Positions 44,838 through 56,640 of a stretch of DNA of 64,000 bases are shown here, one piece after another. Every line of letters starts with the position of its first letter. Within the stretch, counting starts at the first letter, position 1. The notes beneath the pieces were generated by a model, which was given only the letters and a program-made list of their open reading frames with translations, searched no databases and had not been told where the DNA came from. The stretch comes from Euptelea pleiosperma (taxonomy: Eukaryota; Streptophyta; Magnoliopsida; Ranunculales; Eupteleaceae), in the NCBI GenBank assembly GCA_035048495.1, contig CM068549.1:11208000-11271999 (forward strand), in the 5' to 3' direction. The translations under genes and the position numbers were made by a program.

Positions 44838-45430
44838 GAAGTGAAGTTTCTCGGACATGTTGTCTCGAAGATGGGGTTTCGGTTGACTCGTCAAAGGTTG
44901 ATGCTGTGTTGAACTGAGGACAGCCTACAACAGTTACCGAGATGCACAACTTTTTGGGTCTAGCTTGGTACTATAGAAGATTCATTGAGCAGTTTTCTTT
45001 GATTGCGATGCCTATGACTCGACTGACCAAGAAGGATGTCAAGTTAGTCTGGGACAGTGCTTGTGAACAGGCTTTCAGGGAGTTGAAGGATAAGTTGACG
45101 TCAGCACTGGTTCTCTCCATTCCGTCTAGTGGTGGAGGAGTAGTCATCTATAGTGATGCTTCTCATCGAGGATTGGGTTGTGTGCTGATGCAACATGGGA
45201 AGGTGATTGCGTATGCCTCCCGAGAGCTTAAGGTTCATGAGTAAAACTACCTGACACATGACCTTGAGTTGGCTACAATGGTGTTTACGCTAAAGGTATG
45301 GCGATACTATTTGTATGGAGAGAAGTTTGAGCTCTTTTCTGATCATAAGAGTTTGAAATACCTATTCTCTCAGAAGGAGTTGAATATGAGGCAGCGCAGA
45401 TGGATGGAGTTCTTAAAGGATTATGACTTC
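44838..45430 (+). pseudogene. Element G RT end and RNase H, copy 2
   Basis: Nearly identical to 36,773-37,353, including the shared TGA ('LN-stop-GQPT', here 44,915-44,917) and the 'HE-stop-NYLTHD' stop. It keeps the 'MHNFLGLAWYYRRFIEQFSL' block, which copy 1 has lost to a frameshift, and the intact 'LYGEKFE'. It starts abruptly at 'gaagtgaag' within unrelated sequence. Confidence 0.9.
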
Positions 45431-47872
45431 TGAAAATAGGGTATTTCTGTGTTGTTAGATCGGAAACCCGGTATTTCAACAATATTTGTAAATTTCTCCG
45501 AATTGGTTCACTTAATCTGCAAAAATGCAGACTTGCACAGTGACTCGTGTCGGATATCGTCCACACTTGGGGTTATGGCAAAATAAATAATAAATGAACG
45601 AAAATCTGCTAAAAATGATGGAAGGGTGAGAATTGTGGAAATCAAAATTAAAACAATCTTTTTAGAGAGAATACTATAAACTAATTAACATAAATAAAGG
45701 ATAATTGAAACAATAAGGAAAAGAGAAATATCAAATTAAATTCATTAATTAATCAAGTGTTTACATAAATCAAATAAAAACAAATGTTTAATCCTAGAAA
45801 GCAATGAGAGTAGATAGAGAAAGTGGGGGTTTTATAGAGAGAAATAAGGAATTAGAGAGAGAAAGTGAGAGAGACAAGAGATCTAGAGAGAGAATGAATT
45901 AGATAAGGGAGGAAACAAGAAATAGAAGGCTAGAGAAAGAAGATACCACTTACTCACTTACCACATGAAGAGGAAGGTCAGCAATGGAGAAGATGTAACC
46001 ACGTGGCAACAAGGTCTAGTCGCAACCGTGGAGAGTAACAGCTGTGGAGGTTCAAACGTTGCTGATCTGCACTTCAGGGAGTATGCAAGGTCGACCCAAA
46101 GAACTATGATTACTGATGCGTGGTGGTTGCTGGTACAACAACTACCTACAATTCAGAGAGGACGTGGAGGAGAACCTTGAGGAGTCAATGGTGGTGATGA
46201 TGTCGGCCTATAAGGCAGCAACCTGAGTTGCAAGGTGTTAAGAAATGATGGGGAGTTGCTGGTGTTTCACTGCAAACCGTTGCTACCTGGTGAATGATTA
46301 GCAAGAGGAGGTGCTGAACATGATGGGGAGTTACTAGCTTGAACGGTGTACAGGGTTGTAGCACCGTGAAAGATCAACAACAGATGGATGGTGATTGAAT
46401 TTTTTTTTGGCCAGTAAAATGGCCGTGGTAATGTGGAGGACAGGAGTATTGCAGGTTGTGAGTGATGACTAGAAGCAGGGAGGAAGGGAGGTATTGCTGG
46501 TAGGTGGAGTGCAGATTCGGCGAGCTTCTCGCCGAATCAATGGCAAGAGGAAGGTGACGGTGCTGGTGGGTTGGACTGTGGACAAGAATGAGGAGGTCTA
46601 GGTAATGGTGGCTGGAGGTGATGATCGATGGTGGTTGCTGTGGTGCTTTTAGAGAGAGGCATCACCGATAGGAGGTGCTGGTTTGAAACTGACCGGAGTT
46701 GCACCTGCAACTCCGATGAAGTTAAAAAGAAGAAGAAGAAGAATGGGTGAAATGCTTTCGGCCTGCGTGGAGTGCAAGTTTAGGGAGGACGGTGGTGCTG
46801 CTAGCTGTTGGCAGCAGCATGGAGATGGCTGGTTTGCGATTTCTTGCTGGTTTGGCCAGCTACTAATGGAGCAGAAAATGGGTTGGCAAAGATGAACAAT
46901 TGCAAGGTGGAGAGGGACACAAGCAAGAGTTGTTGTCCGGGAATGTATGCACGTGAGGATAGCACCGTTGAGCTTCCTCAAGAAGGTGATCCAGTCCGTA
47001 GAGAGGAGCTTTAGAGAAGAGAGAGGGAAAAAGGGGTTGGTAGAAGAATGGATTTAGGAGAATGAAGGAGGAAGGAACCAACCATCAAAGAGAAATTCTT
47101 ATAGGTTTAGAAGATTTGTTGTTCAAAGGTAGACCGTTGGATCTAAAGAGGTCCAACGGTTGGGAATAAGTTAGTAAGGATAGAGAGAATTGGGGGAGAG
47201 AAGAATCGGTCGAGTGAGACCGATTCTCTCTTCTTGTTGCTAATGGGTATGAGCATGGACATGGGTCATGGGTATGGGTATGGGTCATGGGCCAAAATAG
47301 ATAGAGAGAGAAATATGAGAGAGGTGAGAGAAAAAATACAAAAATAATAACATTTGAGGGTTTTGAACCATGGTCTTCTTTATTCTCTCTCGTCCGCTCT
47401 ACCAATTAGTCAAACTTATCATTTGATGTCAATTGGTGTGGCCTTTAACACCTTAGTCCTTCTCTTGGTCTCCAGCTATTCTTCTCTCTCTTAGTCCTTG
47501 TTCCGGCTCTACAATCCTCTGGCTTTGCCCGTACATAGCTTCTATCTTTTTATCATAGCCTGCTGGCTCTTTAAGCTTTGATAGAAGTCTTTTGTGGTTG
47601 ATAGTGGACCCGCCAGTCCTCAAGAATCGCCCGATAGGGTCTCCTGCAAGTGAAAAAGCGTGTAATGAGATTCAACTAAAATGGCTTGATACTGGACTAT
47701 CCGAAATGCGTATATTTCATGCAAATAGTCAATTTTCGTCTAAAGAATGCGTTCTGCGCAATGGAAGAAACTCTTACATGAAAAAGTTGATGAAAAGACA
47801 AGTTTTACGTAGGGGAATGCGACATTGTTATAAGGATAATGGCTTAAAATAAGTACTTTTGAGCGAATATCA
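45431..47872 (+). mobile_element. Family X unit, copy B (2.44 kb), intact with TSD
   Basis: It starts TGAAAATAGGG and ends GCGAATATCA. It is flanked by the 5-bp duplication ACTTC (45,426-45,430 and 47,873-47,877) inside the reading frame of element G pol, which resumes exactly as '(F)SLHYHPGKPNVVADALS'. Relative to copy A it lacks ~130 bp around 46,325. It contains the palindrome at 46,693-46,716, the same hexamer run near 47,245-47,290 and the conserved 3' block. Confidence 0.9.
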
Positions 47873-49540
47873 ACTTCACTCTCCATTACCATCCGGGGAA
47901 GCCGAATGTCGTGGCAGATGCCTTGAGTAGGAAACCGAGAGGATTGGTGGCTCGTTTGATGGTTCAGCCGCGGAGGATGTTGGAGTCAATTGCAGACTTC
48001 AATGTATATCCGAGGCAGCAGCGTTCGAAGTCATTTCTCTTTTGTCTGACAGTTCAGTCAACCTTGATCAGTCGGATTGTCCTTGTGCAGGATCAGTGGT
48101 TACAGGCCAGAACTGCAGAGTCAACGGATGGTAGTAAACTTGATTGGGCCGTTGGGACAGATGGCAGGTTGAGGTTTCACGGTCGACTATGTTTCCCAGA
48201 TTTGGCAGACCTAAAGAAGGAGATTTTAGATATTGCTCATCGCACTAGATATATAATCCATCCTAGTGGTACGAAGATGTATCAGGATTTGCGACGACAT
48301 TTTTTATGGGACGGCATGAAGCGTGAGGTTGTAGAATATGTGTCTAGGTGCCTCACCTGTCAGCAGGTAAAGGCTGAGCACCAGAGATCCGCTGGACCAT
48401 TACAGCCATTGCCTATTGAGAAGTGGAAGTAGGAGCATGTGACGATGGATTTTATTATGGGTTTGCCAAGGTCGAGATAGGGTCATGACGCCATTTGGGT
48501 TGTGGTTGATCGATTCACCAAGTCAGCTTATTTTATTCCAGTTCGTGTTACCTATTCTATGGATGAGTTGAGTAGACTCTATGTCAGGACTGTGGTTAAA
48601 CTCCACGGAGTTCCTGTGTCCATCATGTCTGACTGGGACTCTCATTTTACTTCTGAGTTCTAGCAAAGTTTTCACAAGGCTATGGGGACATCTTTGGATT
48701 TTAGTACAACATTTCACCCCCAGAATGACGGGCAGACTGAACATGTCAACCAGGTGATGGAAGACATGTTGCGGGCTTGTATCTTGGACTTTAAGGGTGG
48801 TTGGGAGGATCATCTACTACTTATTGAGTTCGCATTTAACAACAGCTACCATGCTAGCATCAAGATGACACCGTACGAGGCTCTTTATGGCAGGCTTTGT
48901 CGATCACCAGTTTGTTCGGAAGAGGTTGGAGATAGTAGCTTACTTCAGCCAGAGTTAGTCTGAGAGACTATTGAGAAGATAGTTGTGGTTTGAAAGCGTT
49001 TAGAATTTATTCACGCATGCTACAGAGTCGTCAAAAGAGCTATGCGGACAGGCATAGGAGGAGTTTAGAATTCATCGAGGGTGACCATGTACTTCTGAAG
49101 GTCTCACCCATGAGGGGAGTTATGAGATTCGGGAAGAAGAATGCTAAGTTATCGCCTAGGTACAATGGGCCTTTTTAGATCTTTGAGAGGATTGGGGTGG
49201 TCGCCTACAGACTTGCCTTACCACCTGAGCTAGTCGATTTGCACGACGTGTTTCACGTCTCTATGTTGAAGAAATATATCAGGGACGCTTCTCATACTAT
49301 CGACTTCCGGGCTTTGAAGTTGAAGCCGGATGCGTCGTATGTCGAGGAGCCCATGAAAATCCTTGATAGGAAGGAGCAGGTACTCCACACCAAAGTTATC
49401 CTATTGGTGAAGGTGCAGTGGAACCATCATGGCGTGGATGAGGCTTCATGGGAGTTGGAGGCAGATGTTCGTGAGAAGTGTGGGTGTCATTTTTTTCAGC
49501 CAACCAGATTGTTACACGTGTCACTGGCACAGCATGTGTG
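47873..49540 (+). pseudogene. Element G integrase and chromodomain
   Basis: The linker 'PGKPNVVADALSRKPRG' leads into the zinc-binding region (HX4H near 'IAHRTRYIIH', then 'CLTCQQVK'), the catalytic core ('VTMDF', 'IMSDWDSHF', 'FHPQNDGQTEHVNQVMEDML') and 'NSYHASIKMTPYEALYGRLC'. After a frame change come 'SPRYNGPF', 'YRLALPPELVDLHDVFHVSM' and a chromodomain-like end, 'VLLVKVQWNHHGVDEASWE'-type. Stops replace Trp at 48,430 and 48,661, with others beyond. The order and chromodomain place element G among chromoviruses, probably near Tekay/Del given the ~2-kb LTR. Confidence 0.9.
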
Positions 49541-50561
49541 AAATACAAAAGGTCGACAGTTGGCATCTTGTAGCATGCGTGAATAAATGCGACAAAGGAA
49601 TCCGCAGAGACAACTATTAACCTTTTTCAGCCGCACGTCATTCACAAGTAGAGAGAACCATGTGTCGGATGGGATGTCTGAGGAAATGGCATCCCAGGGC
49701 AGGTTAGTAACAAAATGCATTGAAGAAACTCAATAAATTTGTCAGTAAGGCATTCAATCCTTCTCGACAAATTATACGAGCATCACACTTGACGGGATTG
49801 ACACTCAACTCATCCCTACAAATTCATTATTATACTTGACGGGATTGACACTCAACTCATCCATGTAAATTCATCATTATACTTGACGGGATTGACATTC
49901 AACTCATCCTGACGAGTTCAACAATAGAACTCAACATGATTGACATTCAACTCATCCCAACAAAACGACAACACTTGACGGGATTGACATTCAACGCATC
50001 CTGACAAGTTCAGCATTATACTTGGCGGCTAAGGCAATCAAACATTCCCAGGCAAGTGCCACGATACTTGGCTGATATGGCATTCTATCATTTCCCGTCA
50101 GATAAAAAAATCGGCGAACAGATAAGTACTTCAACTACACAAGGTCAATTACCTACTTATTTATTATATAATCGCCACGTGGTGACAAAATTAATCACTA
50201 TGTCAACTCCCGCCACTTTTCATTCAAATATCTACCATGTAGGCTACTACCTCAGTCATTTCAGATGTAACTAAATAGAGGAAGTTCAAATCCAACATGA
50301 AAAAGGTTGTATCATAACAGAATCTTCCTAGATCGGATCTGACGAACGACAAGTGGACACTTGGAAGATGAGTCATGCCAGTCCTGAGTCTATAAATATA
50401 TATGTCACTCAGAACTAAGAAAAGGATCTTGTTCTCCCAATCCAGATTAACTAACTTTGAATCATCTTTTTCATATTTCTAAAACTTGTAAGAACATCCT
50501 AGACTGACTTGAACGTCGGAGTGTTGTCAACAGGTACACCAACACCACCTCCGAAGATTAT
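49541..50561 (+). mobile_element. Foreign LTR-like block before the 3' LTR
   Basis: It starts about TGTGAAATACAAAAGG (49,537) and ends with a 'gacttgaacgtcggagtgtt' and 'acaggtacacc' motif that I associate with LTR ends of Tat/Athila-type gypsy elements. A TATA-like 'tataaatatatatgtc' lies at 50,391. It replaces the first part of element G's 3' LTR. Boundaries are approximate. Confidence 0.55.
49783..50035. repeat. Minisatellite, unit ~50-60 bp, about 5 copies
   Basis: 'cttgacgggattgacactca' with 'actcatcc' and 'acaaattcattatta' recurs near 49,787, 49,836, 49,883, 49,935 (decayed) and 49,973, then fades. Confidence 0.88.
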
Positions 50562-52446
50562 CTCCATTCTCTTTCATCTTCTCCTCTTTTACTCATTGAA
50601 ACCAAGGGTTTAGAAAAACCCTCCAGTTCTGGACGAATCACTCCCGTACCTTAGTTTAGCGATCACAAGCAAGTGAAAAGCTCATTAATCCCTTAGATTT
50701 TTTTTATGTTGATCATTATTCTAGTATTTGTTAATCAATGAGCATGATTAAGGTTTTGGTTGATTAATAGTTTTAAATTTATTTTTTCTTAGGTTAATCT
50801 TTGTAAATCCATCATATTTAATCTCTTATTTGATTATTAGGAAATCATCTAGAAATTTTCTTGTAAATCTATGAAAAAGCATGCTAAAATCTTTAATTGT
50901 CTTAAATTTCCCATAAAATTATTAAAAAGTAATTTTTTGTCAGAATTTTATCTCACTCATTTTTTAACTTTTTTAAGCGGTATTTTTTTTAAATTGGGTG
51001 TTTTAAAGTGTAGACAAAGATGATATTCTTTTTAGAATTTAATCAGAATCACAGAATTCCCAAAAATTTGAAATACTAATTTCTCGTAATTATTAAAAAT
51101 ATAATTTTTGTCAAAATTTTATCTCATTCGTTTCTTAACATTTTTAAGCTATTTTTTTTAAATTGCGTATTTTAAATAGTAGAATAAGATAGTATTTTTT
51201 TTAGAATTTAATATAAATCACAGAATTCAAGAAAGATAAATCACAGAATTCAAGAAATAGAAATTTCGTTTATGCAATTCTTAATTCTTAATTTTTGATT
51301 ATCGATTATCTATTCTTAATTCTTAATTTTTAAAATTCTTGAGTTTCTTTATGACTCTTTTATTAGGGTTTTCTTATGATCTCTTCGGGCTTGGGTTTTC
51401 CTACGATTTTTGTTAAGTATGTTCATTACTTATATTAATGGAAAACCATACGATAATTGTTACATAAATAAAAATATGAGTATTGTTTTAGATAACTATA
51501 AATTTGGTTAATTATTATAATGAATTACTATTTAGTTATTGTTGCATTATTTATCATAAAGATTGTGATTTAGGAATTAGGTTAAGCACGCCTATATTCT
51601 AGGGTTTATCTGATGTGTTGGTTGTGTTCGAGCACGCTGGGTAGGGTAGGTCATTGGGTAGTTGTATTCGATTAAGCAAGCAGGGAACAAGGAGAAGCTC
51701 TTGGGTGCAAAACCCTGAATCGTCGATGTTCACGAGACTATCCGTATGTCAGATAGATTGTCTAGACTATCGTATGTCGGATTTATAAACTCAACTCTGA
51801 GACGTCAGATTAATTAACATTAATGCATTAGTAGTGCATCATGTATCGAGATGAGTATGTTTCCTTATATCTGTATGCATGATTAGTTTAGCTACAAAAT
51901 GAGATGAATGTGTGGACATTTACATGTTTGATTATACAATTGTTTAGAGACATTACTACAACTGTAATTAATCTTGTTAAATTTTGTTTGACGTAGTGCA
52001 CACACAATAGTATTGCACGTGCACGTAGTTAGTGAGTGTCTAGCTTGCGAGTCTGATGGACTCACCCTTGTATACGATATCTCTTTACATGACACGACAG
52101 GTAGATCTAGTGAGGACCTAGTTTGATCTATTAGCAATAGCTAGGAGTTTGGGGATTAGTAGAGTAGTTTTTTGTTAGTGGCCTCACGGGAGGTTCACGA
52201 GTTGTTTCTTTTGGATTCTTCTGGGTTCTTGTTTAAATCCAGTTTAGTTGTTTTCCACATTTGATTTAGTTGGACCCATTTTATTAATATTTCATATATT
52301 ATATTTTGAGTTGGCTTTTATATTAATCTGCATTTATGAGGCCAATATTGCGGATCTCGTGATGTATTGGGATTCGTTCCCAGCTCGCACCTCAGGATTC
52401 ATGCACAGATAGAGATATTCTGGCGTACGAGTTGCGGGGCATAGCA
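50562..52446 (+). mobile_element. 3' LTR of element G (5'-truncated)
   Basis: It aligns with 32,491-34,333 throughout and ends 'ggggcatagca'. The first ~320 bp of the 5' LTR have no counterpart. The LTR differences (roughly one in ten bases by eye) indicate an old insertion. 52,447-52,749 holds nothing recognisable. Confidence 0.85.
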
Positions 52447-52749
52447 ACTATCAAGTGAAAGTTCAGATAGACAAGGATGTACACCTTCTGGGCAGTAGAG
52501 ACAATTGAATGTAATTGCATTGGAATATATTATGAAATTAAAAATCCGATTCCAAATTTCATGGGAAACATGCTGGCAAGGTAAGATGGGAAGAAGGAAT
52601 GCATTGGAATGGAATGGGGAGATTCCAGTCAGTATCAATCTATTGCGTCCAATGAATTTTACTATAGGATATGACTTAATTTGGAGTATAATCTCCTCCC
52701 AAATCCATTAAATCCATTATCTCATTCCATTATAACCTTTCATTGGTTC

Positions 52750-53171
52750 AATTATAGACGAAGTAACTGCTCATATCCATGATGAGATCCCTTGGTGTGT
52801 TATTAATTTGTAGATGACATAGTATTACTTGACGAGACTAAGGATAAGCTAAATGCAAAACTAGAACTCTTGAGGAATGTTTTGGAATCTAAAGGTTTTA
52901 AAATAAGTTGAACCAAAATAGAGTATATGGGATGCAATTTTAGTAAAGATGCACATAAAGACGATTCGCCAATTAAAATTGACATCCAAGGGATACCTCA
53001 AAATAACCAATTTCATTACCTTGTACCTATTATTCGTAAGGAATGAGAGATTGAGGGGGATGTTGCCAATAGAATTAGAGCGGGTGGCTAAAGTGGAGAT
53101 ATACTTCTGGAGTGTTATGTGATCGACGTGTGCCAATCGGACTAAAAGGAAAATTTTCTAAGATAGCCATT
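52750..53171 (+). pseudogene. RTE-type LINE reverse transcriptase, part 1
   Basis: Frames read 'HIHDEIPWC', the active site 'LFVDDIVLLDETKDKLNAKL', 'KIEYMGCNFSKD', 'EIEGDVANRIRAG' and 'GLKGKF'-like sequence. It is the same family as 24,355-25,041. The frame is broken by stops and then split by X copy C. Confidence 0.82.
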
Positions 53172-54852
53172 TGAAACAAGGTTTTTCCCGATCGTTGGAC
53201 GGAAACCCTTGGCTCAACAAGATTTGTAATTTTTATCCAATTTTTCCTGCAAAATGAGAACTTCTTGCACAGTGGGAAGTGTAGGATGTCGAATCCACAC
53301 TCAGGGTTAGTTAGCACACTCAGAGAACATAAAATGACGGTTTTTATAACAGAAAATGCTAAAAATAAAAGGATGGAAGGGTGAGAATGGTGACGAGGAT
53401 TTTTAAAACATTCTCTGGGAATTTTTGAGAGACATGGACACTAATAATTAAAAATGGAGAACACTATATTCACAGTAAACCTTTAATATCCATAAAACTC
53501 ATTCATCGAACGCACTTTATTAATAATCAAAATATGACAACCATTACATGAAATCTTGAATGAAATTTAGCTATCCGAAAACTAAAAAGCAGTAAGTATT
53601 AACCTAGAAAACATCTAAGGGCAGAGAGAGAAACTATAGAGAGAGTCTAAAGAAGAGGAGAGAGAAAATGAAGGATCCTACCATAAAACTCACCAAGAGA
53701 TGAAGATAATGTTGCTGGCCGTTCAACAAGGTGATGGTGCGTGCCCAAACCAGGCTGTGGGAAGTTGCGGACGAAGCATGTGAAAGGGGTGGAGGAGAGC
53801 TCGCTCCTTGTGAGATGGGCGTGATCATAGCTTGGAAGGATGCTGGTGCAGCGGCTAGAGGACAGCCCCGTTGGATGCACAACGGTTGATGGTTGTTCTT
53901 GGTGCTGGAGCAAGGCGATGAAGGTGGAGAGGAGTTCAAAGCTTGAAGGGGGCAATGGCAGGGGCAGTTTCATACCTGCAACTCGAAGTTGCAGGTAGTG
54001 GAGGGAGGCTGGGCGGTGATCAGGTAGGGGCGATCCTATCCTCTTCCTTCTTCTTCTTCTATCTTCCTTTTTCTTTTCTTTTTTCTTTTCTCTTTGTTTT
54101 TCTTTTCTATTTTTTTTTTTTTTTTTGCTTGGGATAGAACAGCTGGAGAGGGAGGAGTTTTGGAGGAAAAACGTGGAGGGAGCTAGGCTGCTAATGAAGA
54201 GGATAGGAGGAGAAGGGGATAACGGCTTGTGGTCAATCCAACAACGGTGGAAGAGATTTAGAGGGACGGTGATAATGGTTGGGCCTACCGGAGTTGCAGG
54301 TCCGGCCAAGTAAAGAGAGACCAAACGGTGTTGATCGTTGCTGCCCCGTTAGAGAACGTTGATGGAGGCTGTGAAGGGGAGTTGCAGATCCGATCTACAC
54401 GCTCGTTTGGAGGAAGCAAGGTGATGGGAACCAGCAACACAAAGAGAAGAGGAGGAGGCTGGGCGGTGCTTGTGGAGGTTGCAGGCGGAGAGGGAATGGT
54501 CCTGTGCTTTAGTCACGGGTTGGAGGGCGCAGGTGTGGTAGTGCTAGCGTGGGGGAGGAGTCGGTTGGTGGCAAGCTGGTTTTACAGGCCAGAGTTGTAG
54601 CAGTGCTGCAAGGTGGTGGAGAATCTTGATCGGCCGGAGTTGCAGCCTGCAACTCCGGCAATAAGTTGGTGAAGAAGATGAAGAAGGTGGAGGAGAAGTG
54701 GAGGAAAACGGCCTAAAGAGAGGGGGAAAAGGGACAAGAGAGTTTTGGGGAGAGAATGGAAGAGATTGGAGGGGGATTAGGGTCCCAAAGAACCCTTCTC
54801 CTTCCCCTTTTAAAGCTCCCTAGTTTCCATTAATGGAAATTAGGGAATTTTA

Positions 54853-54929
<77 letters not shown>

Positions 54930-55895
54930 AAGTAAAACACTACTTTTCTTTGGGGAATGTCCCCATTAAGTGGACCCCCCATTTTTTAAAATTTAATTAA
55001 AATTATTTTGAAATTCACGGGGTCCACTAACTGGTCGGACAGCGGGTCGATGATGATGGGCTCGGCTACTGGCCCACATGGATTGATGATGTCCATCGTC
55101 TCACAAGATGATGTGACAGACAGTCTGATGGCGATCGGATGGATGGTGACTTGATTGGGACCCAGATTGGTAGATCAACGGATCTAGAGAGATCCAACGG
55201 TTCGATTGAAGATCCAACGGTCCGATGGAAGATCCAACGGTCAGAAAGCTAAGGGAGATGAGATAGAGCCGATGGGCAGGAGTTATGGGGTTAGGTCAGT
55301 AGATTCGAGGACCGAGAGATGAAGAGAGAGAGAGAGAATAAGGAGAGATGAGAGAGAAAGTATCAGAAAATGGAGATAAAAGTATTGGCAAAGGGTCTGA
55401 AACCCTGGTCTTCACTGTGACCATCCTCACACTTCTCCAGTAGAGTAGACTATCATTCCTTGCTGACTCATGTGGCTTTAAACGCTTTGGTCCGTCTCTT
55501 GGTCATTGGCTCTCCTTCGTTCTTTGGGCCGGCTTTTTGGTCATCTTATTCAGCCCATATTTGGCCCATATCTTCTAGTCATAGCATGTGGGCTCTTTAA
55601 GCTTTGATAATGGGCTTTCCTGATCGATGTGGGCTCGCAAGTCTCGAGAATTGTCCCATCGGGGTTTCCTACGACAGAAGAGCGTAATGAGACTTTATCA
55701 GAACGACTCAATGTCTAGACTTCCGAAAATGTGTTTAATGCATGCAAATATACCATTTCGTCAAGAAAAGTGTGTTCTATGCAACAAAAGAGACTATTTC
55801 GTAGAAAAGTAGATAAATAGAGCATTTTAACGTAGGAGAGTGTGAAAACGCTTAGAAGATAACAGTGGAAAATACGCACTTTTAAGCGAATATCA
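53172..55895 (+). mobile_element. Family X unit, copy C (2.72 kb), nested in the RTE LINE
   Basis: It starts TGAAACAAGG and ends GCGAATATCA. LINE sequence stops at 53,171 and resumes at 55,896 ('taagaccgacgatgctttat', matching 24,614 onward). The flanking five bases are 'ccatt' and 'aaata', so the target duplication is decayed or imprecise. Inside are the palindrome at 54,634-54,658, a half-palindrome at 54,289, a (TA)n run at 54,861-54,927, and three 'gatccaacggt' repeats at 55,191-55,250. It is clearly diverged from A and B. Confidence 0.85.
54861..54927. repeat. (TA)n microsatellite, ~67 bp
   Basis: Uninterrupted TA dinucleotides follow a short A run inside X copy C. Confidence 0.95.
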
Positions 55896-55959
55896 AAATA
55901 TAAGACCGACGATGCTTTATGGAACATAATGTTGGACAATCAAGAAACAATATGTTCAT
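55896..55959 (+). pseudogene. RTE-type LINE, part 2
   Basis: 'aagaccgacgatgctttatg' and 'caatcaagaaacaatatgtt' continue the LINE after copy C. It is cut at 55,960 by a copia LTR. Confidence 0.75.
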
Positions 55960-56196
55960 TGTGAACTAAAGAGAAAAATTGAAGATGGGAGGGATTATGG
56001 TTAAAGAGAGAGAGAGAGAGATGGTGAGAAGAGAGAAGTATGAACATATGTTGTTCGGCCTTCTCATGTTGATATATATACAATTCACTTAAGTGGTGTG
56101 GGCCCACTTACATAATAGAGAATATCGGCCCAACACTCTACATAAAGCCTATTTATATAATATAAACATAAAGAAAATAAACTAGGAACTCTAACA
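55960..56196 (-). mobile_element. Copia 3' LTR, ~237 bp
   Basis: On the minus strand it starts TGTTAGAGTTCCTAG right after a G-rich polypurine tract (complement of 56,199-56,212, 'agcttgggggggag') and ends about 'ctctttagttcaca'. It abuts the RTE sequence. Confidence 0.75.
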
Positions 56197-56269
56197 CTCC
56201 CCCCCAAGCTGGAGCATACAAATCAAACATGTCCAGCTTGACACATAGAATAGAAAAAGGATTCCTAGG

Positions 56270-56640
56270 CAAGGCCTTTTGTAAGAACTTCACCCAACTG
56301 ATATGTTAACTTGATATAAAGAGTGATGATCTGTTTGTGCATAACACCATGTCATGGATAAAATGACAGTTAACCTCAATGTGCTTCGTTCGCTCATGAA
56401 ACACTGGATTGCTAGCCATATAGCTAACATCCCGATTGTCACGATACATAGACATAGGAGAAGGAACCTCAAATCCATCTCCTTAAGAAGGGACTGGACT
56501 CATAACATCTCACACACAGTGTGGGACATAACCCTATATTCTGCTTCGGCACTTGAGCGAGAGACAACATTCTGCTTCTTACTATGTCAAGTCACCAAAT
56601 TACCACCAACAAATGTATAGTAACTTAAAGTAGACCGATG
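56270..56640 (-). pseudogene. Copia RNase H fragment
   Basis: Minus-strand frames contain 'YYTFVGGNLVT', 'KKQNVVSRSSAEAEYRVMSH', 'TVCEML', 'VFHERTKHIEV'-type and 'GEVLTKGLA'-type blocks, the copia RNase H signature. Homology begins near 56,640, so only the pol end and the LTR survive. One stop (Trp position) follows 'VT', and frames shift near 56,480. Confidence 0.82.

Noticed and set aside
53647..54324. 225-codon minus-strand frame in X copy C, with counterparts in A (38,533-39,033) and D (62,485-63,126)
   Set aside because: Ser/Pro/Leu-rich. The peptides do not align between copies except around the palindrome, which reads as 'ATPV' in either direction. A conserved protein is not supported.
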